Source of the DNA: Hippophae tibetana
Lineage: Eukaryota; Streptophyta; Magnoliopsida; Rosales; Elaeagnaceae
Direction: 5' to 3'
DNA length: 64,000 nt
NCBI GenBank assembly: GCA_037013495.1
Contig: CM072805.1
Location: 9,768,601 to 9,832,600, forward strand
The notes under the pieces are model-generated. The model was not told where the DNA came from and made no database searches. It was given only the letters and a program-made list of their open reading frames with translations. Below, piece after piece: positions 31,924-43,785 of the stretch (position 1 is its first letter; the number at the start of each line of letters is the position of its first letter). The translations under genes were made by a program, and so were the position numbers.

Positions 31924-33985
31924 TGATGAGTGCTCAAAAAGCACTAAAATAACCATGATTTTATGCACATTAATTGATTAAAAATACATATATTTATATG
32001 TTTTATCATATATTTATATAAATTTGTCTTTTTCGGAATCACGGGTATTTTTATTGTTTTTCAAGTATTTTGGCTTAAAAACGCAATTTAAAGACTCAAA
32101 CAGGAATACTTGAAGCAATACATCACAAATATATTAATAAATAAGTGGGAAAAGGTCAACAAATATGGAAAAATTGGACAAAATGGGTCGAAAAGGTCAA
32201 AAATGTCAAAAAGACGAAAATCGCGCCGCCGCGCCGCCCGGCCGCCGCGACCCACCGCCCCAAGCAGCAGCGCGCGGCACTGTTCATCCGCGGGTACTGT
32301 TCATCCGCGCGTTACTGTTCATCAGACTCGGCACTGTTCATACCCCGGTACTGTTCATCAGACTCGGCACTGTTCATCCGCGGGTACTGTTCATCCGCGC
32401 GTTACTGTTCATACCCCGGTACTGTTCATCAGACTCGGCACTGTTCATACCCAGTACTGTGCAGCCGCCCCATGTCATGCTGACGTCATCAAATGACGTC
32501 AGCAATCAATAATCCGCGTTTTTACATTTTTTTAACATTTTTTTCTCTACTTTTTCTCTCCATCCTCACCTATAAATACCCCCCTTCCCTTCACTTCAAA
32601 ATACACCTTCAAACCACACTTCTCTCTTCTTTCTTTCTCTCATTTCTTAGTTTTTTTGAGTTTTCCTTAGTTTCTTTCTTAGTTTTTAAGTTTTTCTTAG
32701 TTTCCTTCTTAGTTTTTAGTTCAATTCTCTTAGTTTTAGTGTTCTTCTCTTTTTGAGAGGAACTTGTAATGTTTTTGTAATAATTTAGTTTTTGATTCAA
32801 TATATGGAAGTGCAAATTCCGCTCGGAGGTTTTCTAGCAACGGGAATAGCGTCGAAGTTCTGTAAGGATTTTATTTTCTTTACAGTTATTTTTATGCTTT
32901 ATTCTTACATGTTATATTTAATTTGTCTATGATTAAATTTAACTCTGCTAGCTGTTTATAAACATGATATAATAATAACGTTGTTATGCTTGCGAAATAT
33001 TAAATAGGTGAAAATTTCTAAAATGAATTGATTTTGTTTTTATTCAAGATTTTATATTAAGAATGTTAGAGAGAAATATATTATTTTTCATTACAAACTT
33101 AAAACTGAAAATTAGATTTTAAGGTTTAGTTATCCGGTCTAATTTAGAGTAGTGCTCTTTTATTTGTTGGTACAATCGCCCGGTAGTTAGAGTGAAACTC
33201 TATTTCAAAAGTTTTTATAAGAATTATTATGTGAAAATGTATTGACAACATGTTTTCAATAGTGGTTTTAAAACTTGAAAGTTAGTACTCGGATAATTAA
33301 ATTCTTATGTTTAATTTGGACACCTTGAATAAAGTTTAAACTGTCTAACCCCACCAAAGGTGGCATTTAAATGATTCATTTTCAATCTCTTAGAAAAAGG
33401 AATTAATTTAATTAAGCATATTAGTTATCAACCCCACCCATAGGTGTTAATTGATTTGTTTAGTTAACAAAGAATATCTAACCCCACCAAAGGTGGTATT
33501 TATATAAAAAAGAGAGAATCAATAAAATATCAATTTATATCTTTAATAACCTAGATAATATGAGCAAGCATAATTAATTTAGTTATTATATCCATAAATA
33601 CTCCGCTAATATAAATGATAAAATTTGCATGAATATTTATTGAATCTGTATATATGTTTATTTTTTAGATAATTATTTATTGAATTTGTATCTATGTTTA
33701 TTTTTATGTTATTAGATTATATTTAATTAATCTGTATATATGTTTATTTTATGTTATTAAATTATGAACACAAAAACCAAACTATCGTGACAGGATGTTT
33801 AGGATTTAATTTCGTTTTTTAAAAGTTTGAATAATAAATTAAAAACCACATACATTCCTTCCTTAGATCGACCTTGGGAGTATACTTATCATTTTCTTCG
33901 AAATGATTCGTGCACTTGCGAGAGTTTTATAAATATTAAAACCAAAGTATTTGCGAAGATCGGCGATGCCGGTTTTCGTTCATCA
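31924..33985 (+). repeat. 3' LTR of element B
   Basis: 2062 bp, same TG...CA ends as the 5' LTR, followed by the target duplication CTTTC. It carries a ~20-bp duplication-like insertion near 31997-32017 and lacks ~10 bp near 32258. The other differences are single bases. Confidence 0.95.
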
Positions 33986-33990
33986 CTTTC

Positions 33991-34954
33991 CCAGCCTTCC
34001 TAATTATCACACCATTATTGCATGGTATATTCCTATAGTCAACCCCTTTGAGCCTTATTTTATATAAGTATTATTTGTTCTTTTAACTAAATAAGTCATT
34101 CTCATTCTAAGCCTAAAAAACCATTAATTTACCTTAAATTTTGAGAAAATACTATTGGTGGAAATTTGCATTTAAAGAGAAAGTTAATTCAAATTAAATA
34201 ATTAACATTATGGTTGCTCTATTTGAAAAAAAAAGGAAAGAAAGAAAGAATTGAAAAAGAATAAAAGTGGTTGAAATTAGTAAAGATTATGAGTGTCAAG
34301 TCAACCACACACAAAAAGAAGAAGAAGAAGAAGAAAAGCTAAAAAAAACACCACACTTATTGAGTATGAGGGTGAAAAAAAAGTAAAAAAAGAAAAGAAA
34401 AAAGGAAAAAGGAAAAAAAGAGTACTCTACTTATTGAGTAAGACAACAATATTGTCATCAACATGAACATATTGTTGAGAAAGAGCTTTAGTGTGAATTC
34501 TATGGATATTCTTTTTAGTTTTTCTTTCTACCAAGCATTCTCACTGTATGGCCTGTCATTACAACCTTGATGGAAGACCTTTTGATATCTGATTTTGATA
34601 TTTGATTACATTAGTGAAAAGGATTTCTAAAAACTGGATTTATGGAATTAAGTTTTGAGAGAATTCGTTTAATTTGAGTTGTTCTACTTTTATCTGAATT
34701 TGCTGGTAGTTTGGAATTAAATTAACTATTTCACACGCACACTCAAGTACCTATCTTTAGGTTGAAGTAAATGCTTAACTATTACTTGACATATTGGTGA
34801 ATTTTGATTGATTTTCTTGCTATATTCGAGGTAAAAAGAGTAAGTTATTAGTGATGAAATCTAAATTTAGATTATGGCTTGGTCTTGTTAACACTATTTA
34901 TAGTTGTATTTTCTTTTTGTTTGAGGACAAACAAAGTTTTAAGTTTGGGGTGTT
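33991..34954 (+). other. 3' untranslated region of element A, right part, and PPT
   Basis: Non-coding continuation of element A after element B. It holds GAA/AAG-rich runs at 34215-34430 and ends with GAGGACAAACAAAGTTTTAA and the PPT-like AAGTTTGGGGTGTT (34941-34954). Confidence 0.75.
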
Positions 34955-36217
34955 TGATGACTTGTATAATTTGATATAATTTATCACTTCTTAACTTTAA
35001 ACTTTAATCTAATTTTATTCATATTTTATTGATTTAGATTTCATTATTATTATTTTAATTTTATTACAAATTTAAAGATAATGAAGATACAAATTTTTTA
35101 AAAATATATTATCTAAGGACTCTTAAATTTAAATTTAAATTTATTTAATTCTTATTTAAATTAATATATATATAATATAAAAAGTGGTCAGATATATATT
35201 ATATATATAACATACCTGCCGATATAATATATATATATATCTTCAAACCTATCCTTCAATCTCCTATATATATATATATATATATATATATAAGCAGTGG
35301 GAGTGCGAAGGAAGACAAAAAAACAGAGGGAGATAGACAGGCGGGGCCGCCAGGGAGAACATAAAAAAAAAAAAAGCAATGCAGCATAGCTACAAAGAAA
35401 AAAAAAAAGGCTAAATCAGATTGAGCTCAACATAAATGCTAAAACAGATTCTTTTTGCAAGTTAATTTATTTTCAATTTTTCTCAAAAAATTATGGTAAA
35501 TTTGTTTATGTTTAATTTAATTTTTAGCATAAATTAATTTATCTTTATTTTAGGAAAAAAATGTAATTTAATTCTAAACTATGCTTAATTTTCTATGTTA
35601 ATTTGAATTATTTTTCTTCATGTTTATCTAATTTATTTTGAGTTAATGCTTCTAATTAATTAGATAATTTTAGTTTTGTTATTTACTATCAAAAGAGGAA
35701 ATTATAGGATAAATCTGGAATATTTTGATATAGGTAAATATAGAGATCAAAACACTCCTATTAACCTGCTTAGTTTTAAAAAATCATTAGTCTTAATGCT
35801 TTCTTGTTCTATTAAATTACATAGTCTTGTGTAAATTAATGAACAAGAATATTTCCAATTGACTATCGAAAGAGGCATTTTTATATTTTGGAGATTGCTA
35901 ACAAACAAAGATAATTAAATTCAATTAGTTAGATGAGTAAAACATAGTAAGAGATTAGGTGAAATCAATTTCCTAGAAGTTTTCTTTCCATTAATTTGAT
36001 TTGCGAACAATATTTTTATTTTCTTTTGCGCATATTCTTTAAATTTATTTTATTTTAAATTTCAAATACAACTTAAGTGACTTCTCTAGATAAAATTGAG
36101 ATTATCATGCTTTTGGTATTTTTCAAAAATAAGTTACCAATCCCTGAAGACGATACTTTTATTATCACTTTATTATAAAATTACGATACTGTGTACTTGT
36201 AGTTTTGTATTCGATCA
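34955..36217 (+). repeat. 3' LTR of element A
   Basis: Starts TGATGACTTGTATAATTTG and ends GTATTCGATCA. It contains two (TA)n runs (35226-35241, 35262-35292), longer than in the 5' copy. It is followed by AGTTTTTG, which matches the first bases after the 5' LTR. Confidence 0.82.
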
Positions 36218-36225
36218 AGTTTTTG

Positions 36226-36789
36226 CATGTTCAAGGATAAGGTGTGTTGGTGCGGAATGGTGCTCAATGTTGGATGATTAATTTTTTTGAACCCAGTACT
36301 ACTAGTTAAGGACACTCACTTGGCTTAATTGGTTAGCTTAAGGAATTCAACAATTTGTGTGAAGCTAGTTATCTAACAAGCGAGTACTAGTGACAAACAT
36401 TTCATCATTCAGACTACTTAAGATAGTAAAATCCTACATGTTTGATTCAATATATACTTGGATGCATAGATAAGGAAACCTATAAGTGATGTACATTATG
36501 GAATTGTTTGCATGAAGTTCCTGCAAATTAGGTTCCATGATTGGGAGCTATGAGTAGGAGAATTTTGTGGTCTTATGGTTTGCTTGTGCTTTGTTCGTGG
36601 AAGGTTACAAGAGACTATAAATTGTTGTAACATTTGCATCCATGGAAATTATCAACCAAAAGTAGTGCATTCTTTTTGAAGTTGTTAGTTGTCAAAGCAC
36701 ATTTCTCTTAAAATTTAAGAACTTGTAAGCTATGGGTTTAGTATGGTTGCCAACATGTTTGTGTTTCAAGGTTGTTTCATCAATTAATA
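36226..36789 (+). repeat. Segment X, right copy, flanking element A
   Basis: Aligns over its full length with 15131-15690 at about 90% by eye, from CATGTTCAAGGATAAGG to TCATCAATTAATA. The sequence then diverges (CAAGAAGTATTTC). Confidence 0.8.
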
Positions 36790-37880
36790 CAAGAAGTATT
36801 TCAACCCTTATGCTTTGGGGTAGCACCAGGAAGAACAAGTCGGATGCATCTATATCATTAAGGATGTCATGTTTTCCTTAAGAAGGAAACCTTGTTGTGT
36901 TGAAGTGTGTTTAAGAAAATTGTAGAGATCTTGCTCATTAAAGTTGATAAAGTCCATTGCTCGGTAAACTAACAGGGTTAAGAAATGCTAACTCCTTAAG
37001 GACTCAGCCTTAACTCTCACATGCAAGAAAGTAAACACTAATACAGAATGCGTAGCAAAATTATAGATAATATAATATCAAATAATGTAGATAACTTGAG
37101 ACAGTATATGCTATATGTATCAATAAAAAAAGGAAGTAAACAATAAATACTTTCTAACCAGAGTTTATGCTATAATATATTGAAACATTTACACAACAAA
37201 CTTAGATTCTACTAAACAAAAGCTGATTGATGACTCTATGAAAATAGAGTCATTAGAGTACTTTTTTACTTAATATTTTTTTTTATTCAATAAATAGTAT
37301 TTTGTGTAAAAAAATATTAAAATATAAACTTTTTAATGAAAAGAGGTGAAAATATAATGTTTGGATTTTTTATGAATTTCTACTGCAAGACCAATCGGAA
37401 AGCTGCCATGTGGCATGCCACGCAAGCAAAGAAGCTGACTAGGTAAGTGATGCGAATTCCATGTAAGCACAGAGAGTGAATCATGTCACGCCGCATGTGA
37501 GGAGGATGAAACACGCACCATATGTCAACACGGCGTTCAATCCAAGTTTAGAAATTGGTCAACGCACCATGCCATGTGTCACCACGCCATTACTCTACGC
37601 GTTACACCAGTGTGCCACACCATCCGTTTCCGCAAATCACATCATGCCACGTGTTGTTGACTAAGCAAACGTTGACTCTGACCGGTCTTCCCTATGATGC
37701 GTCACGTGGTGATTGGCTGAAACTATAAGTTTTTCTTGTTTTGATCGTAACTCTTGATCTAAAGCTGATCGAACGATCCAGATTGTACTTGAGCTTTATT
37801 TAAGCCCCTAATCACTCCATAAACCCGAATTGGCCTCCATTAGCATAATTTTGGTCATTTTTGGGAGCTAAAAAGAGAGA
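36790..37880. other. Unassigned DNA with CACGTG-type motifs
   Basis: No gene recognised. 37376-37710 is GC-richer than its surroundings, with recurring CCACG/CATGTG and (A/T)GCCAC motifs, and a G-box next to an inverted CCAAT box (CGTCACGTGGTGATTGGCTG at about 37699). It may be promoter-like U3 sequence of an unidentified LTR. Confidence 0.4.
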
Positions 37881-38360
37881 AAAATATAGAAAAATTCAAG
37901 AGAAGACAATTTTGGTGGAGATTCAAGAGAAAATTAATGTTACAATTCAAGAGATTTATTGTATTTCTTTTTCTACTCTTTTTTAAAATCAATTTTATGT
38001 CTTTCTTTATGAAAAATATGATTTTTTTCAATAAAATTATGTGTAATTAATTTATTAATTTAGGGATCTTATGAACCCAATTTTCATCATGTGATCTAAT
38101 ATTTTTTCCCAATTATAATATTAATTTAATTATATTATTTAAAAGATTTTTATGCTATTAATTATTTGTCCAACAATTTATCTATAGAGGCAATTAAATA
38201 GATTTGAGAGAATTATTTAATTATTTGTCTTCATTAAATAACATGCATAGTTTCTAGGCAAAGATGTATGATTCTTATGTATGTGATCCATAATTGATGA
38301 ACTTAATGAGTAGTATGCAATTTAATTGGCATGAGAGTGTGATTAAATTAATAACTATAT
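37880..38360 (+). repeat. Dispersed repeat shared in inverted orientation with 59230-59735
   Basis: From AAATTCAAGAGAAGAC to GAGAGTGTGATTAAATTAAT it aligns with the reverse complement of 59230-59735, at about 80-85% by eye. Shared anchors include TATGTCTTTCTTTATGAAAA and GATGTATGATTCTTATGTAT. Non-coding. Confidence 0.7.
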
Positions 38361-38404
38361 GTACTTAAAGTACCTTAAAATGAATTTTGGACAATATATT
38401 AAAG

Positions 38405-40017
38405 TGTAAGATATATCAAGAAATTTTTGCATGAAAAATCAGATCGAACAAAAAAATTTGGAAAATCTATATGTAATTTGGCAACACCTTGCCACCACCT
38501 TGCCATACCATGCCACAATCTTGCCACCACGTATGGAAAACTTCTTAGATTTCCTATAAAAATGGGGTGAGTTGCACTATTTCCCACACACATTTCTCCT
38601 ATTCTCTCCATTTTTCTCTAAAAGATGTTTGGATTTTTTAGCACATTTTGGAGGGAATTTAAGGGATAAAATATCAAATAGTTTGGGTTCGAAAGCTCGG
38701 AGGCAGAATAAATTTTCAAGTAGGGGTTCTTACTCTAACTTTTTAAATTCATGCATTGTTTTGATAAAAAAATTGTCATGTATCATATGTTATGCCTAAA
38801 AGTGGGAAACTGGAGGTCATTATTTATAATTAATGTTATAAATGTTTTTTAAAATGAGATATTAGTCATAAATGTTTTATTATGCATATAATTAAAAATT
38901 GTATAAAATAAACGAGTATCAAATTTTGATATGAAATGAACATTGAAAATATGATATAGCATCTGAGAATTTTATACATGCATCATGAGAATGATTTTAT
39001 ATATGAAGAGTACACATGTACGTTATTTTGTGGAGTATGGTACCTATGGGTTACTGGTTGTAGTAGATAGTTTTACAGACTGTGGGTAGGCATTCTATAC
39101 ACATGTATCTTTGGATTTTTCCATTTATGGTGTCTATATGTGACCGTGGATTATTATGTCACACATTGGGCTCAGAGTTGGACTGTCTATTGTGCTCGCC
39201 ATATATTGAGGATTTATTGATTGCACATGGGCCTCAGAGTTGGACCCCTTATTGTGATTTGGAGTCAACCTACCCATAAACAAGGGCCCATATTATGTGA
39301 TTTGACGAATACTATGCCCTATATTTTGTGATCATACATGGTATTGTAAGCGAACCCACATGCGTCTTAGAGTTGGACGCTACATGTGCCCATGTATTTG
39401 GATGACCTATATACATGGGGTTGCATATCATACATTGGATTTGTACTGCATGCCGTATTTTTTATTATATGAGCATGCATTGGGATACCAAGACTGTACA
39501 CTCCTCTAGCTCCCTAGAAGCGAGTAAATACAGGAGTACTTGGATTTATGATTGAAATGTCCCACACTATGAACTGATGGTGATTAATTTGAGCATGCAT
39601 CATGAATATTTATTATAAAACTTTAGATTAGACTCCTACAGAGTTATATGTAGCTCACCTTCACTTTTCTCTCACTTCCCAACTAAATAGTTTGAGATAA
39701 TTATGACGAAGATAAGATGATCGTGAACTGAGGATATCAACATTACAAGGTTTAACTTAAAACCTTATTCATTTTATTGGTTATTATAATTTACAATTAG
39801 AGATTCTAACACTACTTTGATGAATTTTAATTTATTAGATTTAATTTTATGATTTTATAACAGATTTTGCATTTTAAATAGAAAACTTCTAAAGGGTACC
39901 CGAATTGTTTATAACATTGATTTATAAATAATTGATTTTTCGAAAAGAAATTTCCTTTAAACATAATTTAAAATTTACCCTTTCTATTTCACATACCCAT
40001 TTTTCGAGGGGTGATAG
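38405..40017 (+). repeat. Chromovirus-type LTR (probable)
   Basis: Probable LTR of about 1.6 kb starting near TGTAAGATATATC. It has a TATA-like CCTATAAAAATGGGG near 38555 and the CTCCTCTAGCTCCCTAGAAG block near 39500, and ends just before a PBS-like TTTGGTATTAGTGCATGG. A degenerate ~12-bp CTTGCCACCAC tandem repeat lies at 38480-38535, just before the TATA. The 5' boundary is uncertain. Confidence 0.5.
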
Positions 40018-40019
40018 TT

Positions 40020-40031
40020 TGGTATTAGTGC
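40020..40031 (+). other. Degenerate tRNA-Met-type PBS
   Basis: TGGTATTAGTGC, two mismatches from TGGTATCAGAGC, followed by ATGGTTCTAA as in Ty3 chromovirus leaders. Confidence 0.5.
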
Positions 40032-41585
40032 ATGGTTCTAATCTCCAGAGAACTAAATTTTTCTTTCTAAAAGTTGTGTTTATCTCAACTAGCTACTCAT
40101 AGAATAGCCAATAAGAAACATGTGCAAATTAACAGCACTAAGTAACAATTGAATTGGGGAAGAACCCGAGTAGAAAATTAAAATTTTATACACCAAAAGA
40201 TAGTAAGGACTTGTCTTCTTTACTTCAAAGGAATGCCGAATTTTGTTGTCACTACAAGATGGTTTTGAAAGAAAAGATGTATCATCTACCATCAATGTCT
40301 GCTTATTGTCAAGGCATATGAGTTTCTCAACCAATTATAGTAGTCACTTATTGGATAGAATGTGTTGAACCATAAACAAGTCTACCAAAGTCTCGACCTA
40401 ATGATTGGATCTTACACTGCTAGTATTTCCATACAATGATTCACCTCAAATTGGATCGCAACTATGATGAGAATTCATATTCTATTTTCTACTTTGAGGG
40501 ATCAAATACTTGAAGGAATTTCCCAAAACCAAGTCAACTATTTGGCTAACAGTCGTATGAAAAATTTTCAATAACCAAGACAACCTTTTTAAGAACTATC
40601 CTCCCAACCTTATCAGTTGATCTAACTACCTTTCTAAAGAACAATCAAATCCTTGTAAACTATTAATCAACATCAACCAGCACAAGGAAAGGTTAAGGAT
40701 ATAAGCGACACAACTCTGGGATAAGAATTATTTCTAACACTTATACCACCCATTCTTTCACTTATTTAACCTTTGCCCCATAGTTAAATCTTATAAGCCT
40801 CCTTAATTCAAATTTTCCTCTTGCATTCTTTTCTAATATCCTTTGTGTTTGTAATAGCCCAATTTCTTGAAGCAAGGAGTAAATCTTATCAATATTTTCC
40901 TTAAGAATCATTTAGAAGTAAGACTTGATCATAAAAGAGTAATTCCTTTAAAATTCCTTGGAAATGGATGCTGATAATGGAATAAGCTTGACATGGCTAC
41001 TAGTGGTGAATAAATATTTGAATGCATTTTGTAAAGAATTATTTGGATCTTCCCCAGCTCCAGAGTTATTTTTGTTGGAATTGAGTCAATAACTATCTCT
41101 TCCTAACGAATGACACTAGCGGACAAAGTAATTAAGAAAATAGTTGGATGAACTATTGGAAAAAAAGGATTTTTTTAACTAAAATCGCTGCCTTGTCAAA
41201 AGTTAGTCAAAAGAAGGATGTGAGCCTAAACTTGCACATTAATTATCATCCGATGGAGCATTTGAACAAATCAAGGACACGAGCGTTCAATGTTAAGACC
41301 TTTATGATTTTAAGTTAGGAGAATAGGACATACTAAAACCAGAAATATAGTTGATATAAAAGAGAAACAATTGGTATCAAACAAAGAACGTAAACATAGA
41401 GCAACCCTATAAGAATCGAAAATGTGACTGTTGATTGCATCAATAACTGTTGTAACAAATAACGAAGCATCACATATAGTTTTCACTTACACATCATAGA
41501 AAGGATTTGGATGCACTTGAATGTTTACACAAAGATTGGTGAAACAAGATTTGCATCTAGGACGTCTCTTAAAACTTGAATAATC
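40032..41585 (+). pseudogene. Heavily decayed chromovirus internal region
   Basis: No open frame. Around 41010-41170 stop-ridden phrases VVNKYLNAFCKELFGSSPAP and, further on, LDELLEKKDF line up with the chromovirus segment between protease and RT (the family has a V-F-P-E-E-L-x-G-L-P-P block, then E-L-K-E-L...L-x-E-L-L-x-K-G-F). The rest is unrecognisable. It ends where element C sequence begins. Confidence 0.45.
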
Positions 41586-43068
41586 ATATATTTTGAAATG
41601 CATGATCACTTCTAATAATGGTAAATTTATATTTACTTTAGAAAGCATATTAAAATGATCATAGAAATTTTTATCTTGTTTGGATTCTTTCAGTCGGTGT
41701 GGAAAAGGTACTTACAGCTATTATGGTTTTGTTGTCCTTTGAGTTTTAGGGATGTCAGATGAATCTCCAATGATTTTTTCCGAGGTTTGTCAAGTTTAGC
41801 ACTTGTCTCTCCTTTTTGCCAGACTAAAATGTCACCTTCTTTGTTACCTGAACTACAAGGTAGATCTTTAGAGATTTCAGGTAAACTAGTATTGACTACC
41901 TTAACACTTTGAAAAATTCTTACATCCTTCGCTTGTTTGAGTTGACTGGGAAACTTTTATGATTCTTTCCTTTGCATTTGTTCTACTAGCTACCCAAATT
42001 TAGTTTCAATCCTTTTAAACGAAGTCTCCATGGTGCTCAACCTTTGATTATTCATCAATTGGATTTTGTGACTAACTTGAGTAAAAACATTCAAGCTATC
42101 CTCTACTGTTGGCTTAAAAGATTGATTTGGTGGATAAGGGTAATTTTTATATGGCCTTAGCATTTGACGTTGGGTGTAGGCTTGGTAATTATTTGGTGTC
42201 CAATAATGGTTAGGGTGATTATTGGTGTTTGGATGATACCTTCAAAAGGAATTGACTTCCTTTATGGCATCCACACTGGAATCACAAGTATTTGAACTGG
42301 TATCATGCCCAATTGAAAAACACACTTCACACATCTCTTGATTTGGCATTTGGTGGGTAGTGATAAGTTGTACTTGCTTAGTCAATTCAACAAGTTGCAA
42401 GGTAATTTCATTACTGGAGCCAACTTCATTAACTCATGTGCTCCATCTTCTAGTACTTCTTTGTTGGGAATTAGAACCCAACAGCTCATAGAGACTATAG
42501 TTTCCTTTATGGTCTTTTCTCTTGTAGCTTTTCCAGTAGCATTATCAACCATATATTGATTCTACAGTGTCAATCCATCATAAAAGAATTGGTTCTGTAG
42601 CTGTAATGGAAACCTATGTTGAGGACATTGAATGAAAAGGAGTTTGAATCTTTCCCAAGCTTCATGAAAGGGCTTTTCATCCATTTGAGAAAACATTGCT
42701 ATCTTCATCCTTAGATCAGTGTTCTTTTGATGGGAAAAGAACCTACTCATAAACTTTTCATAGACTGCCTCCTAAGTTGTTAGAGAACCCGACTATAGAG
42801 TAATGAATCATGACCAAGCTTTATCCTTGAGGGTGTAAGGAAAACACCTCATCCTAAGCTGGTCTTCATCAATTCTCTATAGTAGAATGCTTTGGACAAT
42901 AGCATAGACTTCTATAATGAAATGCAAAGAGTCTTCATTAGCGATAACGTAAAAGGAAGGCAATAAAGAATAATGAATCTTTTTCAACTCATTGTTCCTT
43001 GAAGCCTCTTGCAATTGTATGTCGAAAGTTTCATTTCCAATGATTGGTGTTGCATATTCCTTCATCAT
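41586..43068 (-). pseudogene. Gag2 remnant of an old element-B relative (element C)
   Basis: Minus-strand copy of Gag2 with stops and shifts. Readable pieces are [75 protein letters not shown], [12 protein letters not shown], and at the end [12 protein letters not shown] with [12 protein letters not shown]. The zinc-knuckle region (about 42300) keeps CEVC-like coding. It breaks at about 41586, before the protease. It lies downstream of the gag1 tail and hairpins, the same order as in element B. Confidence 0.88.
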
Positions 43069-43479
43069 TTTCTACCCATCTCCAGCATCTTCCATGTCTA
43101 CTTGTAGTTGAAATAAGTCATCCTTCTTTTTGCATATTTAGCTCCTAAATTGAAAAATAGTAGACTTCTTTAAGAAAAAATTCTCACTTAAAAATATATA
43201 GGCTTAAAGAAGATGAAAGATAGAGGGAACCTAAATTTTTATTTTATTTATTATTTATTATTTATTTTTATTTTTATTGAAAATCTAAGTTAATTAAGTT
43301 AAGTAAAAATCTAAGTTAATTAAGTTAATGAATTAAGTTTTTTTTGTAATGCAAAATTTAAAGAATGAACACAACTTTGAAACAAATGAATCTCTATTAT
43401 TTCATTTGAATTTTATTACACACATTCTTAAAATAAAAACAAAACAAACTAAAAGAAAGGAAAATAAAATAATGGAAGA

Positions 43480-43597
43480 CCATCCTCTTAGGACTAAAAT
43501 TTATCGTCCTCTAGTAAGACATTTCTTGGAGATTTAAAAATGATAAACTCAATGTCTACTTTTCATTTAATTTATTTGATCCACTTTGACCATTTAG
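43480..43597 (-). other. Inter-gag hairpin region of element C
   Basis: The minus strand reads GTCTTACTAGAGGAC then GATGGTCTTCCATTA, aligning with the hairpin pair after gag1 in element B. Stem 1 keeps pairing with one G-U and stem 2 keeps ATGG/CCAT. The spacer 43080-43480 is A/T-rich non-coding. Confidence 0.7.
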
Positions 43598-43785
43598 TTA
43601 GTCTTTACTTTCTTTTTGCAAATGCTCAGCTAACTGTTTCACTTTGACTTTCACCTTTTTGATAGAAGCTTCCACAGAGTTAAACCGTTGATTAGTTTTA
43701 GATTGTTTACCTATGTAGACATGAATAAAAGAATTCAAGTTATCCTCTAAGGTGGGTTTATTGGGAAGGCTTTTTGGAATGGTAT
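43598..43785 (-). pseudogene. C-terminal part of gag1, element C
   Basis: Open to its stop on the minus strand: IPKSLPNKPTLEDNLNSFIH, then QRFNSVEASIKKVKVKVKQL and AEHLQKESKD, matching the last ~60 residues of Gag1 of element B. The 5' side is cut by element E at GGTAT (43781-43785). Confidence 0.88.

Larger units (their letters stand above)
20247..33985 (+). mobile_element. Young dual-gag Athila-type Ty3 retrotransposon (element B)
   Basis: A complete 13,739-bp insertion with perfect 5-bp target duplications CTTTC (20242-20246, 33986-33990). The LTRs (2052 and 2062 bp) differ by about seven substitutions and two indels (a ~20-bp insertion near 32000 and a ~10-bp difference near 20570). The order is LTR, tRNA-Asp-type PBS, leader with two stem-loops, gag1, hairpin pair, gag2, pol, hairpin pair, long 3' UTR, PPT, LTR. 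PBS type and the FMDD RT motif fit the Athila lineage, but no env-like ORF is seen. The one obvious defect is a frame change between gag2 and pol. Confidence 0.95.
15686..36217 (+). mobile_element. Old Athila-like Ty3 element (element A), pol-deleted, carrying element B
   Basis: A decayed plus-strand Ty3 element. Its LTRs (15686-16801 and 34955-36217) are about 85-90% identical by eye. The internal part has a tRNA-Asp-type PBS, a broken gag, a protease, then an in-frame jump to the integrase C-terminus: RT, RNase H and the integrase core are deleted. Element B was later inserted in its 3' untranslated region at 20247. Its ends are abnormal: the 5' LTR lacks about 20-30 bp of its start, the 3' LTR is followed by AGTTTTTG as in the internal region, and ~560-bp copies of segment X flank both sides. 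Confidence 0.8.

Noticed and set aside
15866..35292. (TA)n tracts as possible functional signals
   Set aside because: Simple repeats at 15866-15885, 30387-30414 and 35226-35292 that vary in length between LTR copies; nothing suggests a role.
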